NCBI GenBank assembly: GCA_038199755.1
Contig: JBBPYR010000165.1
Coordinates: forward strand, 1 to 29,491
Origin: JBBPYR01 sp038199755
Lineage (GTDB): Bacteria > Chloroflexota > Ktedonobacteria > Ktedonobacterales > Ktedonobacteraceae
Length of the DNA: 29,491 nt
Direction: 5' to 3'
Below are positions 1 through 7,244 of the stretch, piece by piece. A program made the translations under genes and the position numbers. Numbering within the stretch: position 1 is the first letter of the stretch; every line of letters starts with the position of its first letter. Under the pieces are notes generated by a model. The model made no database searches. It was not told the origin of the DNA and saw only the letters and a list, made by a program, of their open reading frames with translations.

Positions 1-945
1 CACGTCACGAGCACGATAGCGCAGCAGGGGCTGTGCCTCTTTGCGCAGGTGGGTATAGACGAGTTCGCCCTCGGCTCCCTCAGTGATTGTGAGAGGGGTG
101 CCGCTGTCAGGTTCGATCAACTCAGCGGCGACAGCTCCATGTGCCAGGAAGTGGAGACCTTTACGGTGCTCACATTCGGAACCCATGATGCTGAGTATAT
201 CGGCCATGCCGAAGTTGGCGTCCATGGCGCGGATGTCCCAGGTTTCCTCCATGCGGGACCGCACGCTCGGTTCGCTCATGCCTGGCTCGGCCCCAAAGAA
301 GCCTTTGCGCAGGCCGAGGTCACGCGGGTTCAGGCCCAATTCTAAGACGGCTTCGAGCATGGGTAGCATATAGGAAGGGGTGGCACTGATGGCGTTGACG
401 TGCAATTCGCGGATGGTCTGGATGAGCAGGTTTGTCTGCCCCACACCAAAGGGAACAAGGGTGGCACCTGTAGCCTCCAGGTTCTCGTGGTCAGAGAAGC
501 CGCCGATCCAGAGGCGATAGTTGAGGCAGTGAACAACGGTATCGCTTGGACGCAGTCCGGCAGCCCAGAAGCTGCGCGCCGCCACCTCGTTCATCAGGTC
601 GCGGTCGGGACGCGTAAGGGCAACATAGAGTGCGCGCCCCGTAGTGCCGGAGGTTTTGTGCGCGCGAATGACATGCTCCTGCGTGGTCGCAAGATAGCTG
701 CCATAGGGCGGATGCTCCTGCTGATCGCGGCGACATTCATCCTTCTCGGTAAAGGGGAGCAAGGGCAGGTCAGCGAGATCGCGGATGGCCTCGCGCTTGA
801 CGCCCGCGTCGGCGAACTTTTGCTGATAAAAGGGAGAATGGGTCCAAATATAGTCAAGCTGCGTTTGCAGGGATTCGTTTTCCAGTCGACGCAGCGCGGT
901 TAGCGGCATCGTTTCCATTTCTTCGTTCCAATATAGTCGCTCCAT
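1..945 (-). CDS. Phenylacetate-CoA ligase family adenylate-forming enzyme (partial, C-terminus outside window)
   Basis: The frame is open for 315 codons from an ATG at 945 to the window edge, so the C-terminal part is missing. An AAAGGAG ribosome binding site lies 8 nt upstream of the ATG. The N-terminus begins MERLYWNEEMETMP, and the phenylacetate-CoA ligase (PaaK) family shows an N-terminal W-x-x-E-x-E-x-M pattern of this kind. The ATP-binding loop TSGTTG is at residues 98-103. A later FFGAEPGMSEP segment matches the family's acyl-adenylate region. By family the enzyme would activate an aryl or aliphatic acid to an adenylate and then to a CoA thioester in the cytoplasm; the substrate cannot be read from the sequence. 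It lies downstream, on the same strand, of the LLM oxidoreductase, separated by a long hairpin. Its ribosome binding site is part of an inverted repeat (see 954-994). Family assignment is firm, substrate is not. Confidence 0.88.
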   Translation of the reverse strand, partial: MERLYWNEEMETMPLTALRRLENESLQTQLDYIWTHSPFYQQKFADAGVKREAIRDLADLPLLPFTEKDECRRDQQEHPPYGSYLATTQEHVIRAHKTSGTTGRALYVALTRPDRDLMNEVAARSFWAAGLRPSDTVVHCLNYRLWIGGFSDHENLEATGATLVPFGVGQTNLLIQTIRELHVNAISATPSYMLPMLEAVLELGLNPRDLGLRKGFFGAEPGMSEPSVRSRMEETWDIRAMDANFGMADILSIMGSECEHRKGLHFLAHGAVAAELIEPDSGTPLTITEGAEGELVYTHLRKEAQPLLRYRARDV

Positions 946-953
946 CGTAGAGA

Positions 954-994
954 CTCCTTTATGTTTGAATATGTAGTAGTCTACCATAAAGGAG
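954..994 (-). promoter_or_regulatory. Inverted repeat that would sequester the RBS of the PaaK-family gene
   Basis: CTCCTTTATG (954-963) and CATAAAGGAG (985-994) form a perfect 10-bp inverted repeat with a 21-nt loop. In the minus-strand mRNA the 3' arm contains AAAGGAG, the ribosome binding site of the gene starting at 945, so folding would hide it. The loop itself contains GTAG/CTAC, which could extend the structure. A role in translational control is inference. Confidence 0.4.
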
Positions 995-1005
995 CAAGAT
1001 AGAAT

Positions 1006-1078
1006 ACTTCAAGCAGAGGTCATAGGCATCCACCCGAACCTTTGGCTCAGGTGAATGCCTATGACCTCTGCTTGAAGT
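1006..1078 (-). terminator. 29-bp hairpin after the LLM oxidoreductase gene
   Basis: Arms 1006-1034 and 1050-1078 pair over 29 bp with one mismatch and a 15-nt loop. The structure starts 4 nt after the stop codon of the LLM oxidoreductase gene. No clear U-tract follows on the minus strand, so it may be an atypical terminator or a 3'-end stabilising structure. Confidence 0.6.
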
Positions 1079-1082
1079 GTCT

Positions 1083-2033
1083 TTATTTTTGGATGAATTC
1101 TTGGGCGAAGGCACGTAAGGTGTCTAGTTTCGTGATCAGTGGAAAGGAGAGGATCAGTTCCTGCACGCCAGCCGCTTCGTATTCTTGCAGGCGTTGGCGC
1201 ACTATCTCCGGGGTGCCAATGATTGACGAGGGACCTTGGCGATCTATTAGCACACGCTCGAAGGGGCGTAGTTGTGCCAAGGCTGCCTCTTCGCTTGCAC
1301 CCATGACGCAAATCGAGGAGGAGGTGCGATGAATGCTCTCGTAGGCGCGACCAACGTTCTCGCAGTGCTGCTTGATGACGGCAAATTTGTGTTTGATGGT
1401 CTCGATATCGCCACCGACGTTGCAGGCATCACCGTATTGCGCGACCAGTTTGAGCGTCACCTTTTCGCCGCCACCGCCGATGAGGAGCGGAATATGCGGT
1501 TTCTGCACACCCTTGGGCTGATTGATAGCTCCTCGTACCTGATAGTATTTGCCCTCAAACACCGCCTCTTCCTGCGTCCACATGGCGAGGATGACCTGCA
1601 CCGCTTCGCGCAGATAGCGCAGGCGTTCGGGTGCTTCGGGATACTCATAGCCGTAGGCGCGGTACTCGTGCTCATACCATCCTGCCCCAATGCCAAAGTC
1701 GAGCCGACCGTGACTGAGCACGTCAACGGTACTGGCGATCTTTGCCAGCAACGCGGGATTGCGATAGCCGTTGCACGTGACCATTTGACCGATACGCACC
1801 CGTTTCGTATCACGGGCCAGAGCAGCGGTACTGGTCCAGCATTCAAAGGTCACTTCTTGGGAAGGCACGGGAATGGTATGAAAGTGATCGTAGAGCCAGA
1901 TAGAGTCAAAGCCGAGGGCCTCAGCCTCCTGTGCCACGCGGGTCATCGCTTCGTAGGCCTCAACGGGATCAGGAATGTCTGACAGGTCCATGCGCCATCC
2001 CTGCGGGACCATTACACCAAATTTCATAGGCAT
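1083..2033 (-). CDS. LLM class F420/flavin-dependent oxidoreductase
   Basis: This 316-residue protein belongs to the luciferase-like monooxygenase (bacterial luciferase/F420 reductase) superfamily. It shows the N-terminal strand MKFGVMVPQGW, a D-H pair at residues 49-50 after GFDSIWLY, the GRLDFGIGAGW segment near 109-119, and the IPLLIGGGGEK segment near 181-191. Such enzymes are cytosolic TIM barrels using F420 or FMN; the substrate is unknown. I chose the ATG at 2033 because AGGAG lies 10 nt upstream and the family's conserved N-terminus begins there; a longer frame reaches 2120 but adds 29 unconserved residues. The gene precedes the PaaK-family gene on the same strand but is separated from it by a strong hairpin. 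A 9-bp inverted repeat about 75-105 bp upstream could be an operator. F420 rather than FMN use is inferred only from resemblance. Confidence 0.88.
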   Translation of the reverse strand: MPMKFGVMVPQGWRMDLSDIPDPVEAYEAMTRVAQEAEALGFDSIWLYDHFHTIPVPSQEVTFECWTSTAALARDTKRVRIGQMVTCNGYRNPALLAKIASTVDVLSHGRLDFGIGAGWYEHEYRAYGYEYPEAPERLRYLREAVQVILAMWTQEEAVFEGKYYQVRGAINQPKGVQKPHIPLLIGGGGEKVTLKLVAQYGDACNVGGDIETIKHKFAVIKQHCENVGRAYESIHRTSSSICVMGASEEAALAQLRPFERVLIDRQGPSSIIGTPEIVRQRLQEYEAAGVQELILSFPLITKLDTLRAFAQEFIQK

Positions 2034-2107
2034 AGTACATAGTCTCCTAACTAGAGCAATGGAAGCAAAGCAGCACGCCAAAGACGTTCTCTGCTTCGTT
2101 GGAGTGT

Positions 2108-2139
2108 GGACAAAACACAATTATTACACGGTTTTGTCC
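2108..2139. promoter_or_regulatory. 9-bp perfect inverted repeat between divergent genes
   Basis: GGACAAAAC (2108-2116) and GTTTTGTCC (2131-2139) flank a 14-nt AT-rich spacer. The repeat lies upstream of the LLM oxidoreductase gene (start 2033) and of the Uma2 gene (start 2278). A repressor or activator operator is possible; no regulator is adjacent. Confidence 0.3.
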
Positions 2140-2214
2140 CTCTTCACTGTAACACCCTGTGCTGTGAGAGGGCAAGAGCATTGCGAAATTGTAGGTGTTC
2201 CAAAGGGGTAATGA

Positions 2215-2220
2215 TATAAT
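2215..2220 (+). promoter_or_regulatory. Possible -10 element upstream of the Uma2 gene
   Basis: A perfect TATAAT lies 58 nt before the start codon of the Uma2 gene. No good -35 hexamer is found at 16-18 nt spacing, so the promoter call is weak. Confidence 0.3.
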
Positions 2221-2277
2221 AATGCAGGTGTAGGGAGGAGTTACGGCCAATATATTCTAATACGGAAGGAGCGGGAT

Positions 2278-2862
2278 ATGGCGATTGAACATAGGCAAAC
2301 GATGACGGTTGAGGAGTATTTTCGCCTGGAGGAAAGCGATCCTGATACGCGTTATGAATATGTTGATGGGCATGTGTATGCGATGGCGGGTGGAACGGCT
2401 AATCATGATACGGTTAAATCGAATTTGCAGAGAATTTTGTGGAGTCTGCTGCGTGGGAGTAAGTGCCGCGTATATAGTTCGGATATGAAGGTCTATGTCT
2501 CTGAGACACGCTATTTTCATCCAGATGTAACAGTGACGTGCGATCCACGCGACCGTGGGACGGTGCAAGCGATTCTGTCACCACGCGTCGTGGTTGAGGT
2601 GCTTTCGCCCACAACGGAGATGACGGATAGGACGTGGAAGCTCAAGTTTTATCGTGCACATCCTACTATCGAAGCATATGTGCTGGCTGATGCGAAGTCA
2701 CGAAAAATAGAGATGTATCATAAAGAGCATGACCGATGGATTTATGACTCCTTTGAAGAGGATGATGAGGTTGTCTTGGGTGGCTTAGGGGTTCACTTCC
2801 CGTTAGCAGATGCCTATGCGGATGTGGAGTTTGAAGGTGCAATACAGGAATTTGGAGCATAA
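2278..2862 (+). CDS. Uma2 family protein (DUF820, PD-(D/E)XK-like fold)
   Basis: This 194-residue protein has the family landmarks: MTVEEYFRLEE near residues 9-19, YEYVDG at 26-31, the acidic HPDVTV at 81-86 and VVVEVLSPTTE at 104-114. The last two carry D83 and E107 of the restriction-endonuclease-like core; basic residues follow at K121/K123. Uma2 proteins are abundant in cyanobacteria and Chloroflexota, often in many copies, and their function is mostly unproven; a nuclease fold is predicted. The start is supported by GGAAGGAG just upstream. The gene stands alone, converging with the histidine kinase gene. Base composition is lower in GC than the metabolic neighbours, which may hint at mobility. 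Confidence 0.9.
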   Translation: MAIEHRQTMTVEEYFRLEESDPDTRYEYVDGHVYAMAGGTANHDTVKSNLQRILWSLLRGSKCRVYSSDMKVYVSETRYFHPDVTVTCDPRDRGTVQAILSPRVVVEVLSPTTEMTDRTWKLKFYRAHPTIEAYVLADAKSRKIEMYHKEHDRWIYDSFEEDDEVVLGGLGVHFPLADAYADVEFEGAIQEFGA

Positions 2863-2888
2863 TTTGGTACAAGCACCATTAGCTATCT

Positions 2889-4832
2889 CTAGCTCTCAGC
2901 TAGAGGTAGGCGGACGTTGAAACTGGAACCCTCTCCTGCTATGCCACTGCTTTCTACCCAGATTTCTCCGCCCATGGCTTCGACGAGGCGGCGCGAGATG
3001 TATAGGCCCAGGCCAGAGCCACGAACCTCGCTATTGAGGTCGCGTTCCAGACGCACAAAGCGTTGGAAGAGACGTTTCTGATCGTGGAGGGTTACGCCGT
3101 TCCCTTTGTCAATTACGCTAAGAATGACACTTGAGCTAGGTTCATGGACAGACATGGCCGAGAGGATGATAGGTGAGCCTGTGGGCGAATATTTCATCGC
3201 ATTGACGACCAAATTGAGCAGCACCTGACGCAAGCGTCCAGAATCTGCTCTTACAGAGAGTGCAGCAGGAATACGCAATTCTAGTTGTCGCCCTTGCACA
3301 GTTACTTGTGGCTCGATAATATTAATAACACCTTGCACTAATTCGTTCACAGCTACAGCTTGCAAGGAAGCAGAACGAATACCTGCGTCAATCTCCAAGC
3401 GGCTTACATCCATGACATTGTTGAGAAGCAGCACTAACTCATCACAACTGCGTTGAGCTTTCAGAATGAACGTTCGCTGTTGCTCGGCTTCTAGCTGATC
3501 ATACGTGACTAATAAGTCCAAGTACCCCTGCACTGATGTGAGAGGTGTACGCAGTTCATGCGAGGCTGTAACGATAAATTGGTCTTTCAGCTTATCCAAT
3601 CCTTGTAAACGTTCGTGGGCAACTTGAAGCGCAGTATAGAGGTTTGACAATTCAGTCGCGTGCAGCTCTTGCTCTTCCTTGGCTTTTGCCAGAGCATTGA
3701 GGAGACGGTCGTTCTCATAAGTGGCAATAAGGGAGCGGACGGCAACGAGGCCGCCGACCAGAGCGGTTAATACCATCAGAAAGAACGAGCTTTTTTCGTC
3801 GTATACCAACTCACTATATTCGCTATAGAGTGCCAGAGCGAGTAGAATAGCCAGAGGCAAATAGATCAATGTATTACGCGTGAGGTACCAGTAAAGCCTT
3901 CTTTCAGTAATGGTATTCGCAGCACCCACAACATCGACAGGGATAGGAGATATAGCAAGAGTGCTCTGAGTAAGTTTGCCATTTTCATGCTGGGCAGATC
4001 GAGCCATGGCTGCATATTGAAAGAGACTAGAGACGCCCACCAATAAAAAGCCCAGATACCAAAATGGATCAATCAGGAAGTTTACCGAGTCGTACACGCC
4101 AATGGCGACTGAGTAGGCATAACCAGTATCAGCCCAAATATTTGAAAGAATACCTAAGCCAAGCAGAAGGAAAGACAGAAATGGCAGCGCGGAACTGCGT
4201 CGGTAGATAAGTAAAAGTAGAGCTAAGAGAAGCAGCATATCCCAGAATGGATACGATAGAACAGTTATAAACTCAGGTATAGAGACATGAGCCTCTACAC
4301 TGGCAACAAATACCTTGCTGATAAAAAAGAACCAACTAACGCCTAATATGCTCAGTGTAGTAATTAATGCATCAAGGGCTACCCGTAAACGAAAACGCAA
4401 CGCAGTGGGCAGAAGAAACAACCCCATGAAGATAAGAGGATAGAAGAGCGTGAAGCCAACATCAGAAAAAGAGGGGACGAGAATTGTTTGGCCACTGCGT
4501 TCCAGATAGGTGTAATACAGCCCGCCAGCGCAATTAGCGAAGAGAGCCAAACCAACAAGCAACCACGCCAGCTGATGTTGTGGTGCTAAACGTAGGAGGC
4601 TTTGTCGCCCACGATAGGCAGTGAAGAAGGCCCAACTTGCACCTACGAATGAGGTCAGCGGATACATAAAGTTGGAAACAAAGTCAGGGTAATCCGGTGG
4701 CCCTAGATGAAAAAGCATTCCCAGTAGGCCAGCGAGAGCAAGGCAAAGGGAAATGACAAGGGCCACGTATTTTTCGCGATCAAGCCTTCTTATATAAGAT
4801 GGAGTCATTTGAACATCTGCAATAGTACTCAT
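2889..4832 (-). CDS. Membrane sensor histidine kinase with multi-pass N-terminal domain
   Basis: The protein has 647 residues. Residues about 20-275 contain roughly eight hydrophobic segments and two more follow near 317-337 and 349-370. No periplasmic PAS or CHASE-like sensor loop is evident, so sensing is probably within the membrane. A linker coiled coil (about 380-412) leads to a HisKA domain with the phospho-acceptor H425 in SHELRTP. The HATPase_c domain follows, with the N-box N544 in LVVNAMKYSP, the G1 box around D575-G579 and the G2 box GSGLG at 605-609. All catalytic boxes are intact, so it should autophosphorylate. No response regulator lies next to it in the window, so it is an orphan kinase here. 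The start ATG has only a weak ribosome binding site. Ligand unknown. Confidence 0.93.
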   Translation of the reverse strand: MSTIADVQMTPSYIRRLDREKYVALVISLCLALAGLLGMLFHLGPPDYPDFVSNFMYPLTSFVGASWAFFTAYRGRQSLLRLAPQHQLAWLLVGLALFANCAGGLYYTYLERSGQTILVPSFSDVGFTLFYPLIFMGLFLLPTALRFRLRVALDALITTLSILGVSWFFFISKVFVASVEAHVSIPEFITVLSYPFWDMLLLLALLLLIYRRSSALPFLSFLLLGLGILSNIWADTGYAYSVAIGVYDSVNFLIDPFWYLGFLLVGVSSLFQYAAMARSAQHENGKLTQSTLAISPIPVDVVGAANTITERRLYWYLTRNTLIYLPLAILLALALYSEYSELVYDEKSSFFLMVLTALVGGLVAVRSLIATYENDRLLNALAKAKEEQELHATELSNLYTALQVAHERLQGLDKLKDQFIVTASHELRTPLTSVQGYLDLLVTYDQLEAEQQRTFILKAQRSCDELVLLLNNVMDVSRLEIDAGIRSASLQAVAVNELVQGVINIIEPQVTVQGRQLELRIPAALSVRADSGRLRQVLLNLVVNAMKYSPTGSPIILSAMSVHEPSSSVILSVIDKGNGVTLHDQKRLFQRFVRLERDLNSEVRGSGLGLYISRRLVEAMGGEIWVESSGIAGEGSSFNVRLPLAES

Positions 4833-5131
4833 GTGGTACTTTCTATTAAAGCTTGAGTATGCCTGGGAACAATTCAGGCGAATGGTTTATGCTAGTATAC
4901 ATATATAGCGACGCCATGACAAGTCCAAATGATTTTTATACTACAGAATCTAATCGTCAATGGGGTGACATTTATGACACCTCGGACCCGTTTGCGAATT
5001 GCATGCCAGCGAAACCCTCGGACCCGTTTGCGGATGGTTAGCGAACGGATACGAGGGTGCGATAAATCTCACCCCTACGGGAGCCTACAGCGCGCTTCGC
5101 TGCTGCTTTTAGGTCCTCACCCCTATGGGCT
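4833..5131. repeat. Spacer with two pairs of short direct repeats
   Basis: This spacer lies between the starts of the kinase gene and the 3' end of pckG. It holds an exact 17-nt direct repeat beginning CCTCGGACCC (4980-4996 and 5016-5032, 36-nt period) and a 14-nt near-exact pair CTCACCCCTAYGGG (5068-5081 and 5116-5129, 48-nt period). A short reading frame across it (about 4859-5041) has no ribosome binding site and encodes only the repeats at its end, so I do not call a gene. The repeats could be remnants of a dispersed intergenic repeat family. Confidence 0.5.
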
Positions 5132-6973
5132 TTATTCGGGTGCTTGGCCCCAGTGTTCGGGGGAACGCCAGAGGCCGGAGAGGATCAGTTCGCGAATGAA
5201 GATCAGCTCTTTGGGTAGGCGGTCATAGAGTTTCACGAAGAGTTCTTCGTGCGAAAGAAGCTCGTGCTGCCAGAGATCGCGGTCAATGGACATCAGTTCG
5301 TTGAACTGCTGACGGGTGAAATTCTCCATGCCACGCCAGTCGAGGTCCTCGTAGCGCGGCATCCAGCCAATGGGGCTTTCGATACTGATGGCACGTCCTT
5401 GGGCGCGTTCGACAATCCATTTGAGCACGCGCATATTGTCGCCGAAGCCCGGCCAGAGGAAATTGCCCTCGGCATCACGACGAAACCAGTTGACATTGAA
5501 GATGCGTGGCGGGTTGGGCAGTTGGCGCCCGAAGTTCAACCAGTGGCTGAAGTAGCTGGCCATGTGATAGCCCGCGAACGGCAGCATGGCGAAGGGATCG
5601 CGGCGCACCTCGCCCACCTTACCCGCGGCGGCGGCGGTCGTCTCCGAGCCCATGGTGGCCGCGCCATAGACGCCATAGTTCCAGTTGAATGACTGGTAGA
5701 CCAGCGGCACCGTCTCCGAGCGGCGGCCACCGAAGATGAACGCGGAGATTGGCACGCCTTGCGGGTCGTCGGCTGCCGAGTCAATCACAGGACACTGGCT
5801 AATCGGGGCGGTGAAGCGAGCGTTAGGATGCGCGGCCTTCTGTTTGCTCGCGGGTGTCCAGTCTTGGCCTGTCCAGTCGATTAGATGCGCGGGCGGCGTT
5901 TTGGTCATGCCTTCCCACCACACGTCGCCGTCATCGGTTAGCGCAACGTTGGTAAAGATGGTGTTGGCACGGATTGAGGCCATCGCATTCGGATTTGATT
6001 GTTCGCCGGTGCCGGGTGCCACACCAAAGAAACCCGATTCGGGATTGATGGCGCGAAGCTTGCCATCATGAGCCACCTTGATCCACGCGATATCATCACC
6101 AACGGTTGTCACTTTCCAGCCCTCCTCCTGAAAAACGGGCGGAGGGATCAGCATGGCAAAGTTGGTCTTGCCACAGGCACTGGGGAAGGCGGCGGCAACA
6201 TACGTCTTTTCGCCTTTGGGATTTTCAACGCCGAGAATGAGCATATGTTCGGCCAGCCAGCCCTCGTCACGCGCCAATACTGAGGCAATGCGGAGCGCGA
6301 AGCACTTTTTGCCGAGTAGCGCGTTACCACCATAGCCAGAGCCATAGGACCAGATGGCGCGTTCCTCCGGGAAATGGACAATATACTTTGTTTCGTCGTT
6401 ACAGGGCCAGGGAACATCCTGTTGTCCCGGCTGTAGCGGCATGCCAACGGAATGCATACAAGGGATAAATTCGCCTTGCTCTCCCAGCACATCATACACG
6501 GGGCGACCCATGCGAGTCATGATACGCATACTTACGGCGACATAGGGCGAGTCCGTGAGTTCGACACCAATATGCGCAATGGGTGAGTTCAGCGGCCCCA
6601 TGCTAAAGGGAACAACATACATAGTACGCCCGCGCATACAGCCATCGAACAATTTGCTCAGGGTTTCCTTCATTTCCTTTGGATTGACCCAGTTATTAGT
6701 CGGGCCTGCAGCAGACTTGCTGAGGGAGCAGATAAAGGTGCGGTCTTCGACACGAGCAACATCATTGGGGTCAGAGCGAGCAAGAAAGCTATTGGGGCGT
6801 TTCTCGGCATTCAGGCGAAGAAAGGTGCCGGACTCAACCATTTGCTCACACAGGCTATCGTATTCAGTCTGTGAGCCATCACACCAATGAACGTGCTCTG
6901 GCTTGCACAGCGCAACCATTTTTTCGACCCAAGAACGAAATTTTGTATGAGTGACATACTCTGGAATCTGCAT
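5132..6973 (-). CDS. pckG: Phosphoenolpyruvate carboxykinase (GTP)
   Basis: This 613-residue protein matches the GTP-dependent PEPCK family (EC 4.1.1.32) in length and motifs. It would interconvert oxaloacetate plus GTP with PEP, CO2 and GDP, linking the TCA cycle to gluconeogenesis in the cytoplasm. The kinase-1 P-loop PSACGKTN is at 264-271, including the hyper-reactive cysteine C267 typical of GTP enzymes. A metal-binding region with H243 (AEHMLILG) and the D293-D294 pair (VGDDIAW) follows, then GGRRSETVPL at 415-424 and, near residue 497, NWFRRD. The ATG at 6973 is preferred because GGAGG lies 5 nt before it; an in-frame TTG at 6985 is less likely. It is divergent from the oxidoreductase fusion and appears monocistronic. 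Confidence 0.97.
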   Translation of the reverse strand: MQIPEYVTHTKFRSWVEKMVALCKPEHVHWCDGSQTEYDSLCEQMVESGTFLRLNAEKRPNSFLARSDPNDVARVEDRTFICSLSKSAAGPTNNWVNPKEMKETLSKLFDGCMRGRTMYVVPFSMGPLNSPIAHIGVELTDSPYVAVSMRIMTRMGRPVYDVLGEQGEFIPCMHSVGMPLQPGQQDVPWPCNDETKYIVHFPEERAIWSYGSGYGGNALLGKKCFALRIASVLARDEGWLAEHMLILGVENPKGEKTYVAAAFPSACGKTNFAMLIPPPVFQEEGWKVTTVGDDIAWIKVAHDGKLRAINPESGFFGVAPGTGEQSNPNAMASIRANTIFTNVALTDDGDVWWEGMTKTPPAHLIDWTGQDWTPASKQKAAHPNARFTAPISQCPVIDSAADDPQGVPISAFIFGGRRSETVPLVYQSFNWNYGVYGAATMGSETTAAAAGKVGEVRRDPFAMLPFAGYHMASYFSHWLNFGRQLPNPPRIFNVNWFRRDAEGNFLWPGFGDNMRVLKWIVERAQGRAISIESPIGWMPRYEDLDWRGMENFTRQQFNELMSIDRDLWQHELLSHEELFVKLYDRLPKELIFIRELILSGLWRSPEHWGQAPE

Positions 6974-7244
6974 CAATGCCTCCAAGCAATCATCATGCGT
7001 AAGCAGGAAAGAGGGGAAATGGGAATGTATCCTAAATCCTCAAGTGTGCTAAATGAAAACGAAAAACCATACTCTATTGTACGCACAAACACCGGGATAT
7101 GATATGACCCTTGATTGTCATACCGTGACTTCCTGTATTATATAACCTTTTGCACACAAAATGATTAAAAAGTACCCCTTGCAGGGTGGCATGAGAGTGT
7201 GTGAGAATGAAGTAACATTTTTGTAATGGAAGAAGGTTGTAGTC
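6974..7244. promoter_or_regulatory. Divergent promoter region between pckG and the oxidoreductase fusion
   Basis: No gene is seen here. On the minus strand a perfect TATAAT occurs at 7142-7137, without a clear -35. On the plus strand TTGTCA (7115-7120) is followed by AT-rich TATTATAT around 7136-7143. The overlapping candidate -10 elements suggest mutually exclusive divergent promoters, but this is weakly supported. Confidence 0.3.

Noticed and set aside
400..903. Plus-strand frame of 167 codons near the left edge
   Set aside because: It is antisense to the PaaK-family gene, whose translation shows clear family motifs throughout 1-945.
1272..1982. Long plus-strand frame antisense to the LLM oxidoreductase
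   Set aside because: It is a shadow of a well-supported conserved gene on the other strand, with no recognisable protein motif.
4859..5041. Short plus-strand reading frame in the spacer before pckG
   Set aside because: No ribosome binding site, weak start, and its only notable content is the translated 17-nt direct repeat.
4980..5129. CRISPR array
   Set aside because: Only two copies of each repeat, unequal periods and no cas genes in the window.
5249..5692. Plus-strand frame antisense to pckG
   Set aside because: It lies wholly within the conserved pckG coding region and shows no family resemblance.
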